Origin: Haliotis asinina
Lineage: Eukaryota > Mollusca > Gastropoda > Lepetellida > Haliotidae
Assembly (NCBI RefSeq): GCF_037392515.1
Contig: NW_027133922.1
Location: 1 to 64,000 of the forward strand
Length of the DNA: 64,000 nt
Reading direction: 5' to 3'
Under the pieces are notes generated by a model. The model worked only from the letters and a program-made list of their open reading frames with translations. It ran no database searches and was not told where the DNA came from. Both the position numbers and the translations under genes were made by a program. Shown piece after piece: positions 48,801-63,776 of this stretch (position 1 is its first letter; each line of letters starts with the position of its first letter).

Positions 48801-51800
48801 TGTTTTTAATGCGCATGTGTTAATCTGTTTGCTGTGGCAAAAGTATATGTTTAAAGCAAGTCTGAGTTTGATGTATTTCAGATGGGATCGCTTTGTCAGC
48901 CAGTTGTTGTGTTTGGACTGTCAAGTTGTCTCCCCTGCGTCCCGGATCAGAGATGCACGTGCATGCAGTCTAAATGGAAATAAATCCGTCTGTGTGTGTT
49001 TTTATCTATCAGTAATTTTTTCACAAAGTGAAGGTACTAATGGACTGTTCTGTACAATAAACTGTACGAACAATTAACCTGCCATGAAATATATGTGAAG
49101 CGTTGATGATGTGACACCTGAATAGGGCAACGCCAGGGTGATGTAAGTGAAAACTGGAACCTGTCCCAAGCATACTTACCTGGCACAGGCTTTACAGTGA
49201 TCCGCAAGGCTGTGGGCCCGGGGCGAGACCTTTCCATTGCACCTCGGTTTGGTTGACCCCTGCGATCGTCCCAAATGTGGACGACTCGGGTGCGCAATTT
49301 ATAAGTGTGGGGGACTGCGTTCGCGCTCTCCCCTTGAAAATCAACCCCAAAAATAGATATTTTCAGTTGACACTTCCCCCACTTCCAAATCACTTGAAGA
49401 TGATTGTTTTCCCGTGTGTGTATGTGCAAACTATGTGTTTTTAATGCGCATGTGTTAATCTGTTTGCTGTGGCAAAAGTATATGTTTAAAGCAAGTCTGA
49501 GTTTGATGTATTTCAGATGGGATCGCTTTGTCAGCCAGTTGTTGTGTTTGGACTGTCAAGTTGTCTCCCCTGCGTCCCGGATCAGAGATGCACGTGCATG
49601 CAGTCTAAATGGAAATAAATCCGTCTGTGTGTGTTTTTATCTATCAGTAATTTTTTCACAAAGTGAAGGTACTAATGGACTGTTCTGTACAATAAACTGT
49701 ACGAACAATTAACCTGCCATGAAATATATGTGAAGCGTTGATGATGTGACACCTGAATAGGGCAACGCCAGGGTGATGTAAGTGAAAACTGGAACCTGTC
49801 CCAAGCATACTTACCTGGCACAGGCTTTACAGTGATCCGCAAGGCTGTGGGCCCGGGGCGAGACCTTTCCATTGCACCTCGGTTTGGTTGACCCCTGCGA
49901 TCGTCCCAAATGTGGACGACTCGGGTGCGCAATTTATAAGTGTGGGGGACTGCGTTCGCGCTCTCCCCTTGAAAATCAACCCCAAAAATAGATATTTTCA
50001 GTTGACACTTCCCCCACTTCCAAATCACTTGAAGATGATTGTTTTCCCGTGTGTGTATGTGCAAACTATGTGTTTTTAATGCGCATGTGTTAATCTGTTT
50101 GCTGTGGCAAAAGTATATGTTTAAAGCAAGTCTGAGTTTGATGTATTTCAGATGGGATCGCTTTGTCAGCCAGTTGTTGTGTTTGGACTGTCAAGTTGTC
50201 TCCCCTGCGTCCCGGATCAGAGATGCACGTGCATGCAGTCTAAATGGAAATAAATCCGTCTGTGTGTGTTTTTATCTATCAGTAATTTTTTCACAAAGTG
50301 AAGGTACTAATGGACTGTTCTGTACAATAAACTGTACGAACAATTAACCTGCCATGAAATATATGTGAAGCGTTGATGATGTGACACCTGAATAGGGCAA
50401 CGCCAGGGTGATGTAAGTGAAAACTGGAACCTGTCCCAAGCATACTTACCTGGCACAGGCTTTACAGTGATCCGCAAGGCTGTGGGCCCGGGGCGAGACC
50501 TTTCCATTGCACCTCGGTTTGGTTGACCCCTGCGATCGTCCCAAATGTGGACGACTCGGGTGCGCAATTTATAAGTGTGGGGGACTGCGTTCGCGCTCTC
50601 CCCTTGAAAATCAACCCCAAAAATAGATATTTTCAGTTGACACTTCCCCCACTTCCAAATCACTTGAAGATGATTGTTTTCCCGTGTGTGTATGTGCAAA
50701 CTATGTGTTTTTAATGCGCATGTGTTAATCTGTTTGCTGTGGCAAAAGTATATGTTTAAAGCAAGTCTGAGTTTGATGTATTTCAGATGGGATCGCTTTG
50801 TCAGCCAGTTGTTGTGTTTGGACTGTCAAGTTGTCTCCCCTGCGTCCCGGATCAGAGATGCACGTGCATGCAGTCTAAATGGAAATAAATCCGTCTGTGT
50901 GTGTTTTTATCTATCAGTAATTTTTTCACAAAGTGAAGGTACTAATGGACTGTTCTGTACAATAAACTGTACGAACAATTAACCTGCCATGAAATATATG
51001 TGAAGCGTTGATGATGTGACACCTGAATAGGGCAACGCCAGGGTGATGTAAGTGAAAACTGGAACCTGTCCCAAGCATACTTACCTGGCACAGGCTTTAC
51101 AGTGATCCGCAAGGCTGTGGGCCCGGGGCGAGACCTTTCCATTGCACCTCGGTTTGGTTGACCCCTGCGATCGTCCCAAATGTGGACGACTCGGGTGCGC
51201 AATTTATAAGTGTGGGGGACTGCGTTCGCGCTCTCCCCTTGAAAATCAACCCCAAAAATAGGTATTTTCAGTTGACACTTCCCCCACTTCCAAATCACTT
51301 GAAGATGATTGTTTTCCCGTGTGTGTATGTGCAAACTATGTGTTTTTAATGCGCATGTGTTAATCTGTTTGCTGTGGCAAAAGTATATGTTTAAAGCAAG
51401 TCTGAGTTTGATGTATTTCAGATGGGATCGCTTTGTCAGCCAGTTGTTGTGTTTGGACTGTCAAGTTGTCTCCCCTGCGTCCCGGATCAGAGATGCACGT
51501 GCATGCAGTCTAAATGGAAATAAATCCGTCTGTGTGTGTTTTTATCTATCAGTAATTTTTTCACAAAGTGAAGGTACTAATGGACTGTTCTGTACAATAA
51601 ACTGTACGAACAATTAACCTGCCATGAAATATATGTGAAGCGTTGATGATGTGACACCTGAATAGGGCAACGCCAGGGTGATGTAAGTGAAAACTGGAAC
51701 CTGTCCCAAGCATACTTACCTGGCACAGGCTTTACAGTGATCCGCAAGGCTGTGGGCCCGGGGCGAGACCTTTCCATTGCACCTCGGTTTGGTTGACCCC

Positions 51801-54800
51801 TGCGATCGTCCCAAATGTGGACGACTCGGGTGCGCAATTTATAAGTGTGGGGGACTGCGTTCGCGCTCTCCCCTTGAAAATCAACCCCAAAAATAGGTAT
51901 TTTCAGTTGACACTTCCCCCACTTCCAAATCACTTGAAGATGATTGTTTTCCCGTGTGTGTATGTGCAAACTATGTGTTTTTAATGCGCATGTGTTAATC
52001 TGTTTGCTGTGGCAAAAGTATATGTTTAAAGCAAGTCTGAGTTTGATGTATTTCAGATGGGATCGCTTTGTCAGCCAGTTGTTGTGTTTGGACTGTCAAG
52101 TTGTCTCCCCTGCGTCCCGGATCAGAGATGCACGTGCATGCAGTCTAAATGGAAATAAATCCGTCTGTGTGTGTTTTTATCTATCAGTAATTTTTTCACA
52201 AAGTGAAGGTACTAATGGACTGTTCTGTACAATAAACTGTACGAACAATTAACCTGCCATGAAATATATGTGAAGCGTTGATGATGTGACACCTGAATAG
52301 GGCAACGCCAGGGTGATGTAAGTGAAAACTGGAACCTGTCCCAAGCATACTTACCTGGCACAGGCTTTACAGTGATCCGCAAGGCTGTGGGCCCGGGGCG
52401 AGACCTTTCCATTGCACCTCGGTTTGGTTGACCCCTGCGATCGTCCCAAATGTGGACGACTCGGGTGCGCAATTTATAAGTGTGGGGGACTGCGTTCGCG
52501 CTCTCCCCTTGAAAATCAACCCCAAAAATAGATATTTTCAGTTGACACTTCCCCCACTTCCAAATCACTTGAAGATGATTGTTTTCCCGTGTGTGTATGT
52601 GCAAACTATGTGTTTTTAATGCGCATGTGTTAATCTGTTTGCTGTGGCAAAAGTATATGTTTAAAGCAAGTCTGAGTTTGATGTATTTCAGATGGGATCG
52701 CTTTGTCAGCCAGTTGTTGTGTTTGGACTGTCAAGTTGTCTCCCCTGTGTCCCGGATCAGAGATGCACGTGCATGCAGTCTAAATGGAAATAAATCCGTC
52801 TGTGTGTGTTTTTATCTATCAGTAATTTTTTCACAAAGTGAAGGTACTAATGGACTGTTCTGTACAATAAACTGTACGAACAATTAACCTGCCATGAAAT
52901 ATATGTGAAGCGTTGATGATGTGACACCTGAATAGGGCAACGCCAGGGTGATGTAAGTGAAAACTGGAACCTGTCCCAAGCATACTTACCTGGCACAGGC
53001 TTTACAGTGATCCGCAAGGCTGTGGGCCCGGGGCGAGACCTTTCCATTGCACCTCGGTTTGGTTGACCCCTGCGATCGTCCCAAATGTGGACGACTCGGG
53101 TGCGCAATTTATAAGTGTGGGGGACTGCGTTCGCGCTCTCCCCTTGAAAATCAACCCCAAAAATAGATATTTTCAGTTGACACTTCCCCCACTTCCAAAT
53201 CACTTGAAGATGATTGTTTTCCCGTGTGTGTATGTGCAAACTATGTGTTTTTAATGCGCATGTGTTAATCTGTTTGCTGTGGCAAAAGTATATGTTTAAA
53301 GCAAGTCTGAGTTTGATGTATTTCAGATGGGATCGCTTTGTCAGCCAGTTGTTGTGTTTGGACTGTCAAGTTGTCTCCCCTGCGTCCCGGATCAGAGATG
53401 CACGTGCATGCAGTCTAAATGGAAATAAATCCGTCTGTGTGTGTTTTTATCTATCAGTAATTTTTTCACAAAGTGAAGGTACTAATGGACTGTTCTGTAC
53501 AATAAACTGTACGAACAATTAACCTGCCATGAAATATATGTGAAGCGTTGATGATGTGACACCTGAATAGGGCAACGCCAGGGTGATGTAAGTGAAAACT
53601 GGAACCTGTCCCAAGCATACTTACCTGGCACAGGCTTTACAGTGATCCGCAAGGCTGTGGGCCCGGGGCGAGACCTTTCCATTGCACCTCGGTTTGGTTG
53701 ACCCCTGCGATCGTCCCAAATGTGGACGACTCGGGTGCGCAATTTATAAGTGTGGGGGACTGCGTTCGCGCTCTCCCCTTGAAAATCAACCCCAAAAATA
53801 GATATTTTCAGTTGACACTTCCCCCACTTCCAAATCACTTGAAGATGATTGTTTTCCCGTGTGTGTATGTGCAAACTATGTGTTTTTAATGCGCATGTGT
53901 TAATCTGTTTGCTGTGGCAAAAGTATATGTTTAAAGCAAGTCTGAGTTTGATGTATTTCAGATGGGATCGCTTTGTCAGCCAGTTGTTGTGTTTGGACTG
54001 TCAAGTTGTCTCCCCTGCGTCCCGGATCAGAGATGCACGTGCATGCAGTCTAAATGGAAATAAATCCGTCTGTGTGTGTTTTTATCTATCAGTAATTTTT
54101 TCACAAAGTGAAGGTACTAATGGACTGTTCTGTACAATAAACTGTACGAACAATTAACCTGCCATGAAATATATGTGAAGCGTTGATGATGTGACACCTG
54201 AATAGGGCAACGCCAGGGTGATGTAAGTGAAAACTGGAACCTGTCCCAAGCATACTTACCTGGCACAGGCTTTACAGTGATCCGCAAGGCTGTGGGCCCG
54301 GGGCGAGACCTTTCCATTGCACCTCGGTTTGGTTGACCCCTGCGATCGTCCCAAATGTGGACGACTCGGGTGCGCAATTTATAAGTGTGGGGGACTGCGT
54401 TCGCGCTCTCCCCTTGAAAATCAACCCCAAAAATAGATATTTTCAGTTGACACTTCCCCCACTTCCAAATCACTTGAAGATGATTGTTTTCCCGTGTGTG
54501 TATGTGCAAACTATGTGTTTTTAATGCGCATGTGTTAATCTGTTTGCTGTGGCAAAAGTATATGTTTAAAGCAAGTCTGAGTTTGATGTATTTCAGATGG
54601 GATCGCTTTGTCAGCCAGTTGTTGTGTTTGGACTGTCAAGTTGTCTCCCCTGCGTCCCGGATCAGAGATGCACGTGCATGCAGTCTAAATGGAAATAAAT
54701 CCGTCTGTGTGTGTTTTTATCTATCAGTAATTTTTTCACAAAGTGAAGGTACTAATGGACTGTTCTGTACAATAAACTGTACGAACAATTAACCTGCCAT

Positions 54801-57800
54801 GAAATATATGTGAAGCGTTGATGATGTGACACCTGAATAGGGCAACGCCAGGGTGATGTAAGTGAAAACTGGAACCTGTCCCAAGCATACTTACCTGGCA
54901 CAGGCTTTACAGTGATCCGCAAGGCTGTGGGCCCGGGGCGAGACCTTTCCATTGCACCTCGGTTTGGTTGACCCCTGCGATCGTCCCAAATGTGGACGAC
55001 TCGGGTGCGCAATTTATAAGTGTGGGGGACTGCGTTCGCGCTCTCCCCTTGAAAATCAACCCCAAAAATAGATATTTTCAGTTGACACTTCCCCCACTTC
55101 CAAATCACTTGAAGATGATTGTTTTCCCGTGTGTGTATGTGCAAACTATGTGTTTTTAATGCGCATGTGTTAATCTGTTTGCTGTGGCAAAAGTATATGT
55201 TTAAAGCAAGTCTGAGTTTGATGTATTTCAGATGGGATCGCTTTGTCAGCCAGTTGTTGTGTTTGGACTGTCAAGTTGTCTCCCCTGCGTCCCGGATCAG
55301 AGATGCACGTGCATGCAGTCTAAATGGAAATAAATCCGTCTGTGTGTGTTTTTATCTATCAGTAATTTTTTCACAAAGTGAAGGTACTAATGGACTGTTC
55401 TGTACAATAAACTGTACGAACAATTAACCTGCCATGAAATATATGTGAAGCGTTGATGATGTGACACCTGAATAGGGCAACGCCAGGGTGATGTAAGTGA
55501 AAACTGGAACCTGTCCCAAGCATACTTACCTGGCACAGGCTTTACAGTGATCCGCAAGGCTGTGGGCCCGGGGCGAGACCTTTCCATTGCACCTCGGTTT
55601 GGTTGACCCCTGCGATCGTCCCAAATGTGGACGACTCGGGTGCGCAATTTATAAGTGTGGGGGACTGCGTTCGCGCTCTCCCCTTGAAAATCAACCCCAA
55701 AAATAGATATTTTCAGTTGACACTTCCCCCACTTCCAAATCACTTGAAGATGATTGTTTTCCCGTGTGTGTATGTGCAAACTATGTGTTTTTAATGCGCA
55801 TGTGTTAATCTGTTTGCTGTGGCAAAAGTATATGTTTAAAGCAAGTCTGAGTTTGATGTATTTCAGATGGGATCGCTTTGTCAGCCAGTTGTTGTGTTTG
55901 GACTGTCAAGTTGTCTCCCCTGCGTCCCGGATCAGAGATGCACGTGCATGCAGTCTAAATGGAAATAAATCCGTCTGTGTGTGTTTTTATCTATCAGTAA
56001 TTTTTTCACAAAGTGAAGGTACTAATGGACTGTTCTGTACAATAAACTGTACGAACAATTAACCTGCCATGAAATATATGTGAAGCGTTGATGATGTGAC
56101 ACCTGAATAGGGCAACGCCAGGGTGATGTAAGTGAAAACTGGAACCTGTCCCAAGCATACTTACCTGGCACAGGCTTTACAGTGATCCGCAAGGCTGTGG
56201 GCCCGGGGCGAGACCTTTCCATTGCACCTCGGTTTGGTTGACCCCTGCGATCGTCCCAAATGTGGACGACTCGGGTGCGCAATTTATAAGTGTGGGGGAC
56301 TGCGTTCGCGCTCTCCCCTTGAAAATCAACCCCAAAAATAGATATTTTCAGTTGACACTTTCCCCACTTCCAAATCACTTGAAGATGATTGTTTTCCCGT
56401 GTGTGTATGTGCAAACTATGTGTTTTTAATGCGCATGTGTTAATCTGTTTGCTGTGGCAAAAGTATATGTTTAAAGCAAGTCTGAGTTTGATGTATTTCA
56501 GATGGGATCGCTTTGTCAGCCAGTTGTTGTGTTTGGACTGTCAAGTTGTCTCCCCTGCGTCCCGGATCAGAGATGCACGTGCATGCAGTCTAAATGGAAA
56601 TAAATCCGTCTGTGTGTGTTTTTATCTATCAGTAATTTTTTCACAAAGTGAAGGTACTAATGGACTGTTCTGTACAATAAACTGTACGAACAATTAACCT
56701 GCCATGAAATATATGTGAAGCGTTGATGATGTGACACCTGAATAGGGCAACGCCAGGGTGATGTAAGTGAAAACTGGAACCTGTCCCAAGCATACTTACC
56801 TGGCACAGGCTTTACAGTGATCCGCAAGGCTGTGGGCCCGGGGCGAGACCTTTCCATTGCACCTCGGTTTGGTTGACCCCTGCGATCGTCCCAAATGTGG
56901 ACGACTCGGGTGCGCAATTTATAAGTGTGGGGGACTGCGTTCGCGCTCTCCCCTTGAAAATCAACCCCAAAAATAGATATTTTCAGTTGACACTTCCCCC
57001 ACTTCCAAATCACTTGAAGATGATTGTTTTCCCGTGTGTGTATGTGCAAACTATGTGTTTTTAATGCGCATGTGTTAATCTGTTTGCTGTGGCAAAAGTA
57101 TATGTTTAAAGCAAGTCTGAGTTTGATGTATTTCAGATGGGATCGCTTTGTCAGCCAGTTGTTGTGTTTGGACTGTCAAGTTGTCTCCCCTGCGTCCCGG
57201 ATCAGAGATGCACGTGCATGCAGTCTAAATGGAAATAAATCCGTCTGTGTGTGTTTTTATCTATCAGTAATTTTTTCACAAAGTGAAGGTACTAATGGAC
57301 TGTTCTGTACAATAAACTGTACGAACAATTAACCTGCCATGAAATATATGTGAAGCGTTGATGATGTGACACCTGAATAGGGCAACGCCAGGGTGATGTA
57401 AGTGAAAACTGGAACCTGTCCCAAGCATACTTACCTGGCACAGGCTTTACAGTGATCCGCAAGGCTGTGGGCCCGGGGCGAGACCTTTCCATTGCACCTC
57501 GGTTTGGTTGACCCCTGCGATCGTCCCAAATGTGGACGACTCGGGTGCGCAATTTATAAGTGTGGGGGACTGCGTTCGCGCTCTCCCCTTGAAAATCAAC
57601 CCCAAAAATAGATATTTTCAGTTGACACTTCCCCCACTTCCAAATCACTTGAAGATGATTGTTTTCCCGTGTGTGTATGTGCAAACTATGTGTTTTTAAT
57701 GCGCATGTGTTAATCTGTTTGCTGTGGCAAAAGTATATGTTTAAAGCAAGTCTGAGTTTGATGTATTTCAGATGGGATCGCTTTGTCAGCCAGTTGTTGT

Positions 57801-60800
57801 GTTTGGACTGTCAAGTTGTCTCCCCTGCGTCCCGGATCAGAGATGCACGTGCATGCAGTCTAAATGGAAATAAATCCGTCTGTGTGTGTTTTTATCTATC
57901 AGTAATTTTTTCACAAAGTGAAGGTACTAATGGACTGTTCTGTACAATAAACTGTACGAACAATTAACCTGCCATGAAATATATGTGAAGCGTTGATGAT
58001 GTGACACCTGAATAGGGCAACGCCAGGGTGATGTAAGTGAAAACTGGAACCTGTCCCAAGCATACTTACCTGGCACAGGCTTTACAGTGATCCGCAAGGC
58101 TGTGGGCCCGGGGCGAGACCTTTCCATTGCACCTCGGTTTGGTTGACCCCTGCGATCGTCCCAAATGTGGACGACTCGGGTGCGCAATTTATAAGTGTGG
58201 GGGACTGCGTTCGCGCTCTCCCCTTGAAAATCAACCCCAAAAATAGATATTTTCAGTTGACACTTCCCCCACTTCCAAATCACTTGAAGATGATTGTTTT
58301 CCCGTGTGTGTATGTGCAAACTATGTGTTTTTAATGCGCATGTGTTAATCTGTTTGCTGTGGCAAAAGTATATGTTTAAAGCAAGTCTGAGTTTGATGTA
58401 TTTCAGATGGGATCGCTTTGTCAGCCAGTTGTTGTGTTTGGACTGTCAAGTTGTCTCCCCTGCGTCCCGGATCAGAGATGCACGTGCATGCAGTCTAAAT
58501 GGAAATAAATCCGTCTGTGTGTGTTTTTATCTATCAGTAATTTTTTCACAAAGTGAAGGTACTAATGGACTGTTCTGTACAATAAACTGTACGAACAATT
58601 AACCTGCCATGAAATATATGTGAAGCGTTGATGATGTGACACCTGAATAGGGCAACGCCAGGGTGATGTAAGTGAAAACTGGAACCTGTCCCAAGCATAC
58701 TTACCTGGCACAGGCTTTACAGTGATCCGCAAGGCTGTGGGCCCGGGGCGAGACCTTTCCATTGCACCTCGGTTTGGTTGACCCCTGCGATCGTCCCAAA
58801 TGTGGACGACTCGGGTGCGCAATTTATAAGTGTGGGGGACTGCGTTCGCGCTCTCCCCTTGAAAATCAACCCCAAAAATAGATATTTTCAGTTGACACTT
58901 CCCCCACTTCCAAATCACTTGAAGATGATTGTTTTCCCGTGTGTGTATGTGCAAACTATGTGTTTTTAATGCGCATGTGTTAATCTGTTTGCTGTGGCAA
59001 AAGTATATGTTTAAAGCAAGTCTGAGTTTGATGTATTTCAGATGGGATCGCTTTGTCAGCCAGTTGTTGTGTTTGGACTGTCAAGTTGTCTCCCCTGCGT
59101 CCCGGATCAGAGATGCACGTGCATGCAGTCTAAATGGAAATAAATCCGTCTGTGTGTGTTTTTATCTATCAGTAATTTTTTCACAAAGTGAAGGTACTAA
59201 TGGACTGTTCTGTACAATAAACTGTACGAACAATTAACCTGCCATGAAATATATGTGAAGCGTTGATGATGTGACACCTGAATAGGGCAACGCCAGGGTG
59301 ATGTAAGTGAAAACTGGAACCTGTCCCAAGCATACTTACCTGGCACAGGCTTTACAGTGATCCGCAAGGCTGTGGGCCCGGGGCGAGACCTTTCCATTGC
59401 ACCTCGGTTTGGTTGACCCCTGCGATCGTCCCAAATGTGGACGACTCGGGTGCGCAATTTATAAGTGTGGGGGACTGCGTTCGCGCTCTCCCCTTGAAAA
59501 TCAACCCCAAAAATAGATATTTTCAGTTGACACTTCCCCCACTTCCAAATCACTTGAAGATGATTGTTTTCCCGTGTGTGTATGTGCAAACTATGTGTTT
59601 TTAATGCGCATGTGTTAATCTGTTTGCTGTGGCAAAAGTATATGTTTAAAGCAAGTCTGAGTTTGATGTATTTCAGATGGGATCGCTTTGTCAGCCAGTT
59701 GTTGTGTTTGGACTGTCAAGTTGTCTCCCCTGCGTCCCGGATCAGAGATGCACGTGCATGCAGTCTAAATGGAAATAAATCCGTCTGTGTGTGTTTTTAT
59801 CTATCAGTAATTTTTTCACAAAGTGAAGGTACTAATGGACTGTTCTGTACAATAAACTGTACGAACAATTAACCTGCCATGAAATATATGTGAAGCGTTG
59901 ATGATGTGACACCTGAATAGGGCAACGCCAGGGTGATGTAAGTGAAAACTGGAACCTGTCCCAAGCATACTTACCTGGCACAGGCTTTACAGTGATCCGC
60001 AAGGCTGTGGGCCCGGGGCGAGACCTTTCCATTGCACCTCGGTTTGGTTGACCCCTGCGATCGTCCCAAATGTGGACGACTCGGGTGCGCAATTTATAAG
60101 TGTGGGGGACTGCGTTCGCGCTCTCCCCTTGAAAATCAACCCCAAAAATAGATATTTTCAGTTGACACTTCCCCCACTTCCAAATCACTTGAAGATGATT
60201 GTTTTCCCGTGTGTGTATGTGCAAACTATGTGTTTTTAATGCGCATGTGTTAATCTGTTTGCTGTGGCAAAAGTATATGTTTAAAGCAAGTCTGAGTTTG
60301 ATGTATTTCAGATGGGATCGCTTTGTCAGCCAGTTGTTGTGTTTGGACTGTCAAGTTGTCTCCCCTGCGTCCCGGATCAGAGATGCACGTGCATGCAGTC
60401 TAAATGGAAATAAATCCGTCTGTGTGTGTTTTTATCTATCAGTAATTTTTTCACAAAGTGAAGGTACTAATGGACTGTTCTGTACAATAAACTGTACGAA
60501 CAATTAACCTGCCATGAAATATATGTGAAGCGTTGATGATGTGACACCTGAATAGGGCAACGCCAGGGTGATGTAAGTGAAAACTGGAACCTGTCCCAAG
60601 CATACTTACCTGGCACAGGCTTTACAGTGATCCGCAAGGCTGTGGGCCCGGGGCGAGACCTTTCCATTGCACCTCGGTTTGGTTGACCCCTGCGATCGTC
60701 CCAAATGTGGACGACTCGGGTGCGCAATTTATAAGTGTGGGGGACTGCGTTCGCGCTCTCCCCTTGAAAATCAACCCCAAAAATAGATATTTTCAGTTGA

Positions 60801-61401
60801 CACTTCCCCCACTTCCAAATCACTTGAAGATGATTGTTTTCCCGTGTGTGTATGTGCAAACTATGTGTTTTTAATGCGCATGTGTTAATCTGTTTGCTGT
60901 GGCAAAAGTATATGTTTAAAGCAAGTCTGAGTTTGATGTATTTCAGATGGGATCGCTTTGTCAGCCAGTTGTTGTGTTTGGACTGTCAAGTTGTCTCCCC
61001 TGCGTCCCGGATCAGAGATGCACGTGCATGCAGTCTAAATGGAAATAAATCCGTCTGTGTGTGTTTTTATCTATCAGTAATTTTTTCACAAAGTGAAGGT
61101 ACTAATGGACTGTTCTGTACAATAAACTGTACGAACAATTAACCTGCCATGAAATATATGTGAAGCGTTGATGATGTGACACCTGAATAGGGCAACGCCA
61201 GGGTGATGTAAGTGAAAACTGGAACCTGTCCCAAGCATACTTACCTGGCACAGGCTTTACAGTGATCCGCAAGGCTGTGGGCCCGGGGCGAGACCTTTCC
61301 ATTGCACCTCGGTTTGGTTGACCCCTGCGATCGTCCCAAATGTGGACGACTCGGGTGCGCAATTTATAAGTGTGGGGGACTGCGTTCGCGCTCTCCCCTT
61401 G
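42822..61401 (+). ncRNA. U1 snRNA genes, copies 61-90 (30 genes)
   Basis: Starts follow 42822+635x(n-61): 42822, 43457, 44092 and so on to 61237 (copy 90, ending 61400 or 61401). The RNA parts match copy 1. Copies 74 (starts 51077) and 75 (starts 51712) have the last base of the 3' box candidate changed from A to G. Copy 61 is the first gene after the LINE with a whole upstream region, so its promoter should be unaffected. Confidence 0.94.
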
Positions 61402-61871
61402 AAAATCAACCCCAAAAATAGATATTTTCAGTTGACACTTCCCCCACTTCCAAATCACTTGAAGATGATTGTTTTCCCGTGTGTGTATGTGCAAACTATG
61501 TGTTTTTAATGCGCATGTGTTAATCTGTTTGCTGTGGCAAAAGTATATGTTTAAAGCAAGTCTGAGTTTGATGTATTTCAGATGGGATCGCTTTGTCAGC
61601 CAGTTGTTGTGTTTGGACTGTCAAGTTGTCTCCCCTGCGTCCCGGATCAGAGATGCACGTGCATGCAGTCTAAATGGAAATAAATCCGTCTGTGTGTGTT
61701 TTTATCTATCAGTAATTTTTTCACAAAGTGAAGGTACTAATGGACTGTTCTGTACAATAAACTGTACGAACAATTAACCTGCCATGAAATATATGTGAAG
61801 CGTTGATGATGTGACACCTGAATAGGGCAACGCCAGGGTGATGTAAGTGAAAACTGGAACCTGTCCCAAGC

Positions 61872-62035
61872 ATACTTACCTGGCACAGGCTTTACAGTGA
61901 TCCGCAAGGCTGTGGGCCCGGGGCGAGACCTTTCCATTGCACCTCGGTTTGGTTGACCCCTGCGATCGTCCCAAATGTGGACGACTCGGGTGCGCAATTT
62001 ATAAGTGTGGGGGACTGCGTTCGCGCTCTCCCCTT
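61872..62035 (+). ncRNA. U1 snRNA, copy 91
   Basis: Same as copy 1. Downstream of it, at 62295, the E-box that belongs to copy 92 is altered. Confidence 0.94.
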
Positions 62036-62506
62036 GAAAATCAACCCCAAAAATAGATATTTTCAGTTGACACTTCCCCCACTTCCAAATCACTTGAAGA
62101 TGATTGTTTTCCCGTGTGTGTATGTGCAAACTATGTGTTTTTAATGCGCATGTGTTAATCTGTTTGCTGTGGCAAAAGTATATGTTTAAAGCAAGTCTGA
62201 GTTTGATGTATTTCAGATGGGATCGCTTTGTCAGCCAGTTGTTGTGTTTGGACTGTCAAGTTGTCTCCCCTGCGTCCCGGATCAGAGATGCACGCGCATG
62301 CAGTCTAAATGGAAATAAATCCGTCTGTGTGTGTTTTTATCTATCAGTAATTTTTTCACAAAGTGAAGGTACTAATGGACTGTTCTGTACAATAAACTGT
62401 ACGAACAATTAACCTGCCATGAAATATATGTGAAGCGTTGATGATGTGACACCTGAATAGGGCAACGCCAGGGTGATGTAAGTGAAAACTGGAACCTGTC
62501 CCAAGC

Positions 62507-62670
62507 ATACTTACCTGGCACAGGCTTTACAGTGATCCGCAAGGCTGTGGGCCCGGGGCGAGACCTTTCCATTGCACCTCGGTTTGGTTGAGCCCTGCGA
62601 TCGTCCCAAATGTGGACGACTCGGGTGCGCAATTTATAAGTGTGGGGGACTGCGTTCGCGCTCTCCCCTT
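62507..62670 (+). ncRNA. U1 snRNA, copy 92, with changes in RNA and E-box
   Basis: C to G at 62592 (RNA nucleotide 86) changes UUGACCCC to UUGAGCCC, at the border between stem-loop II and the long-range helix H strand. Its upstream E-box palindrome is also altered (CACGTG to CACGCG at 62295). It is the only copy seen here with both a promoter-element change and an RNA change, so it is the best candidate for a decaying unit. Confidence 0.93.
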
Positions 62671-63141
62671 GAAAATCAACCCCAAAAATAGATATTTTCA
62701 GTTGACACTTCCCCCACTTCCAAATCACTTGAAGATGATTGTTTTCCCGTGTGTGTATGTGCAAACTATGTGTTTTTAATGCGCATGTGTTAATCTGTTT
62801 GCTGTGGCAAAAGTATATGTTTAAAGCAAGTCTGAGTTTGATGTATTTCAGATGGGATCGCTTTGTCAGCCAGTTGTTGTGTTTGGACTGTCAAGTTGTC
62901 TCCCCTGCGTCCCGGATCAGAGATGCACGTGCATGCAGTCTAAATGGAAATAAATCCGTCTGTGTGTGTTTTTATCTATCAGTAATTTTTTCACAAAGTG
63001 AAGGTACTAATGGACTGTTCTGTACAATAAACTGTACGAACAATTAACCTGCCATGAAATATATGTGAAGCGTTGATGATGTGACACCTGAATAGGGCAA
63101 CGCCAGGGTGATGTAAGTGAAAACTGGAACCTGTCCCAAGC

Positions 63142-63305
63142 ATACTTACCTGGCACAGGCTTTACAGTGATCCGCAAGGCTGTGGGCCCGGGGCGAGACC
63201 TTTCCATTGCACCTCGGTTTGGTTGACCCCTGCGATCGTCCCAAATGTGGACGACTCGGGTGCGCAATTTATAAGTGTGGGGGACTGCGTTCGCGCTCTC
63301 CCCTT
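63142..63305 (+). ncRNA. U1 snRNA, copy 93
   Basis: Same as copy 1, with an intact E-box palindrome upstream, although the units on both sides of it carry the altered E-box. Confidence 0.94.
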
Positions 63306-63776
63306 GAAAATCAACCCCAAAAATAGATATTTTCAGTTGACACTTCCCCCACTTCCAAATCACTTGAAGATGATTGTTTTCCCGTGTGTGTATGTGCAAA
63401 CTATGTGTTTTTAATGCGCATGTGTTAATCTGTTTGCTGTGGCAAAAGTATATGTTTAAAGCAAGTCTGAGTTTGATGTATTTCAGATGGGATCGCTTTG
63501 TCAGCCAGTTGTTGTGTTTGGACTGTCAAGTTGTCTCCCCTGCGTCCCGGATCAGAGATGCACGCGCATGCAGTCTAAATGGAAATAAATCCGTCTGTGT
63601 GTGTTTTTATCTATCAGTAATTTTTTCACAAAGTGAAGGTACTAATGGACTGTTCTGTACAATAAACTGTACGAACAATTAACCTGCCATGAAATATATG
63701 TGAAGCGTTGATGATGTGACACCTGAATAGGGCAACGCCAGGGTGATGTAAGTGAAAACTGGAACCTGTCCCAAGC

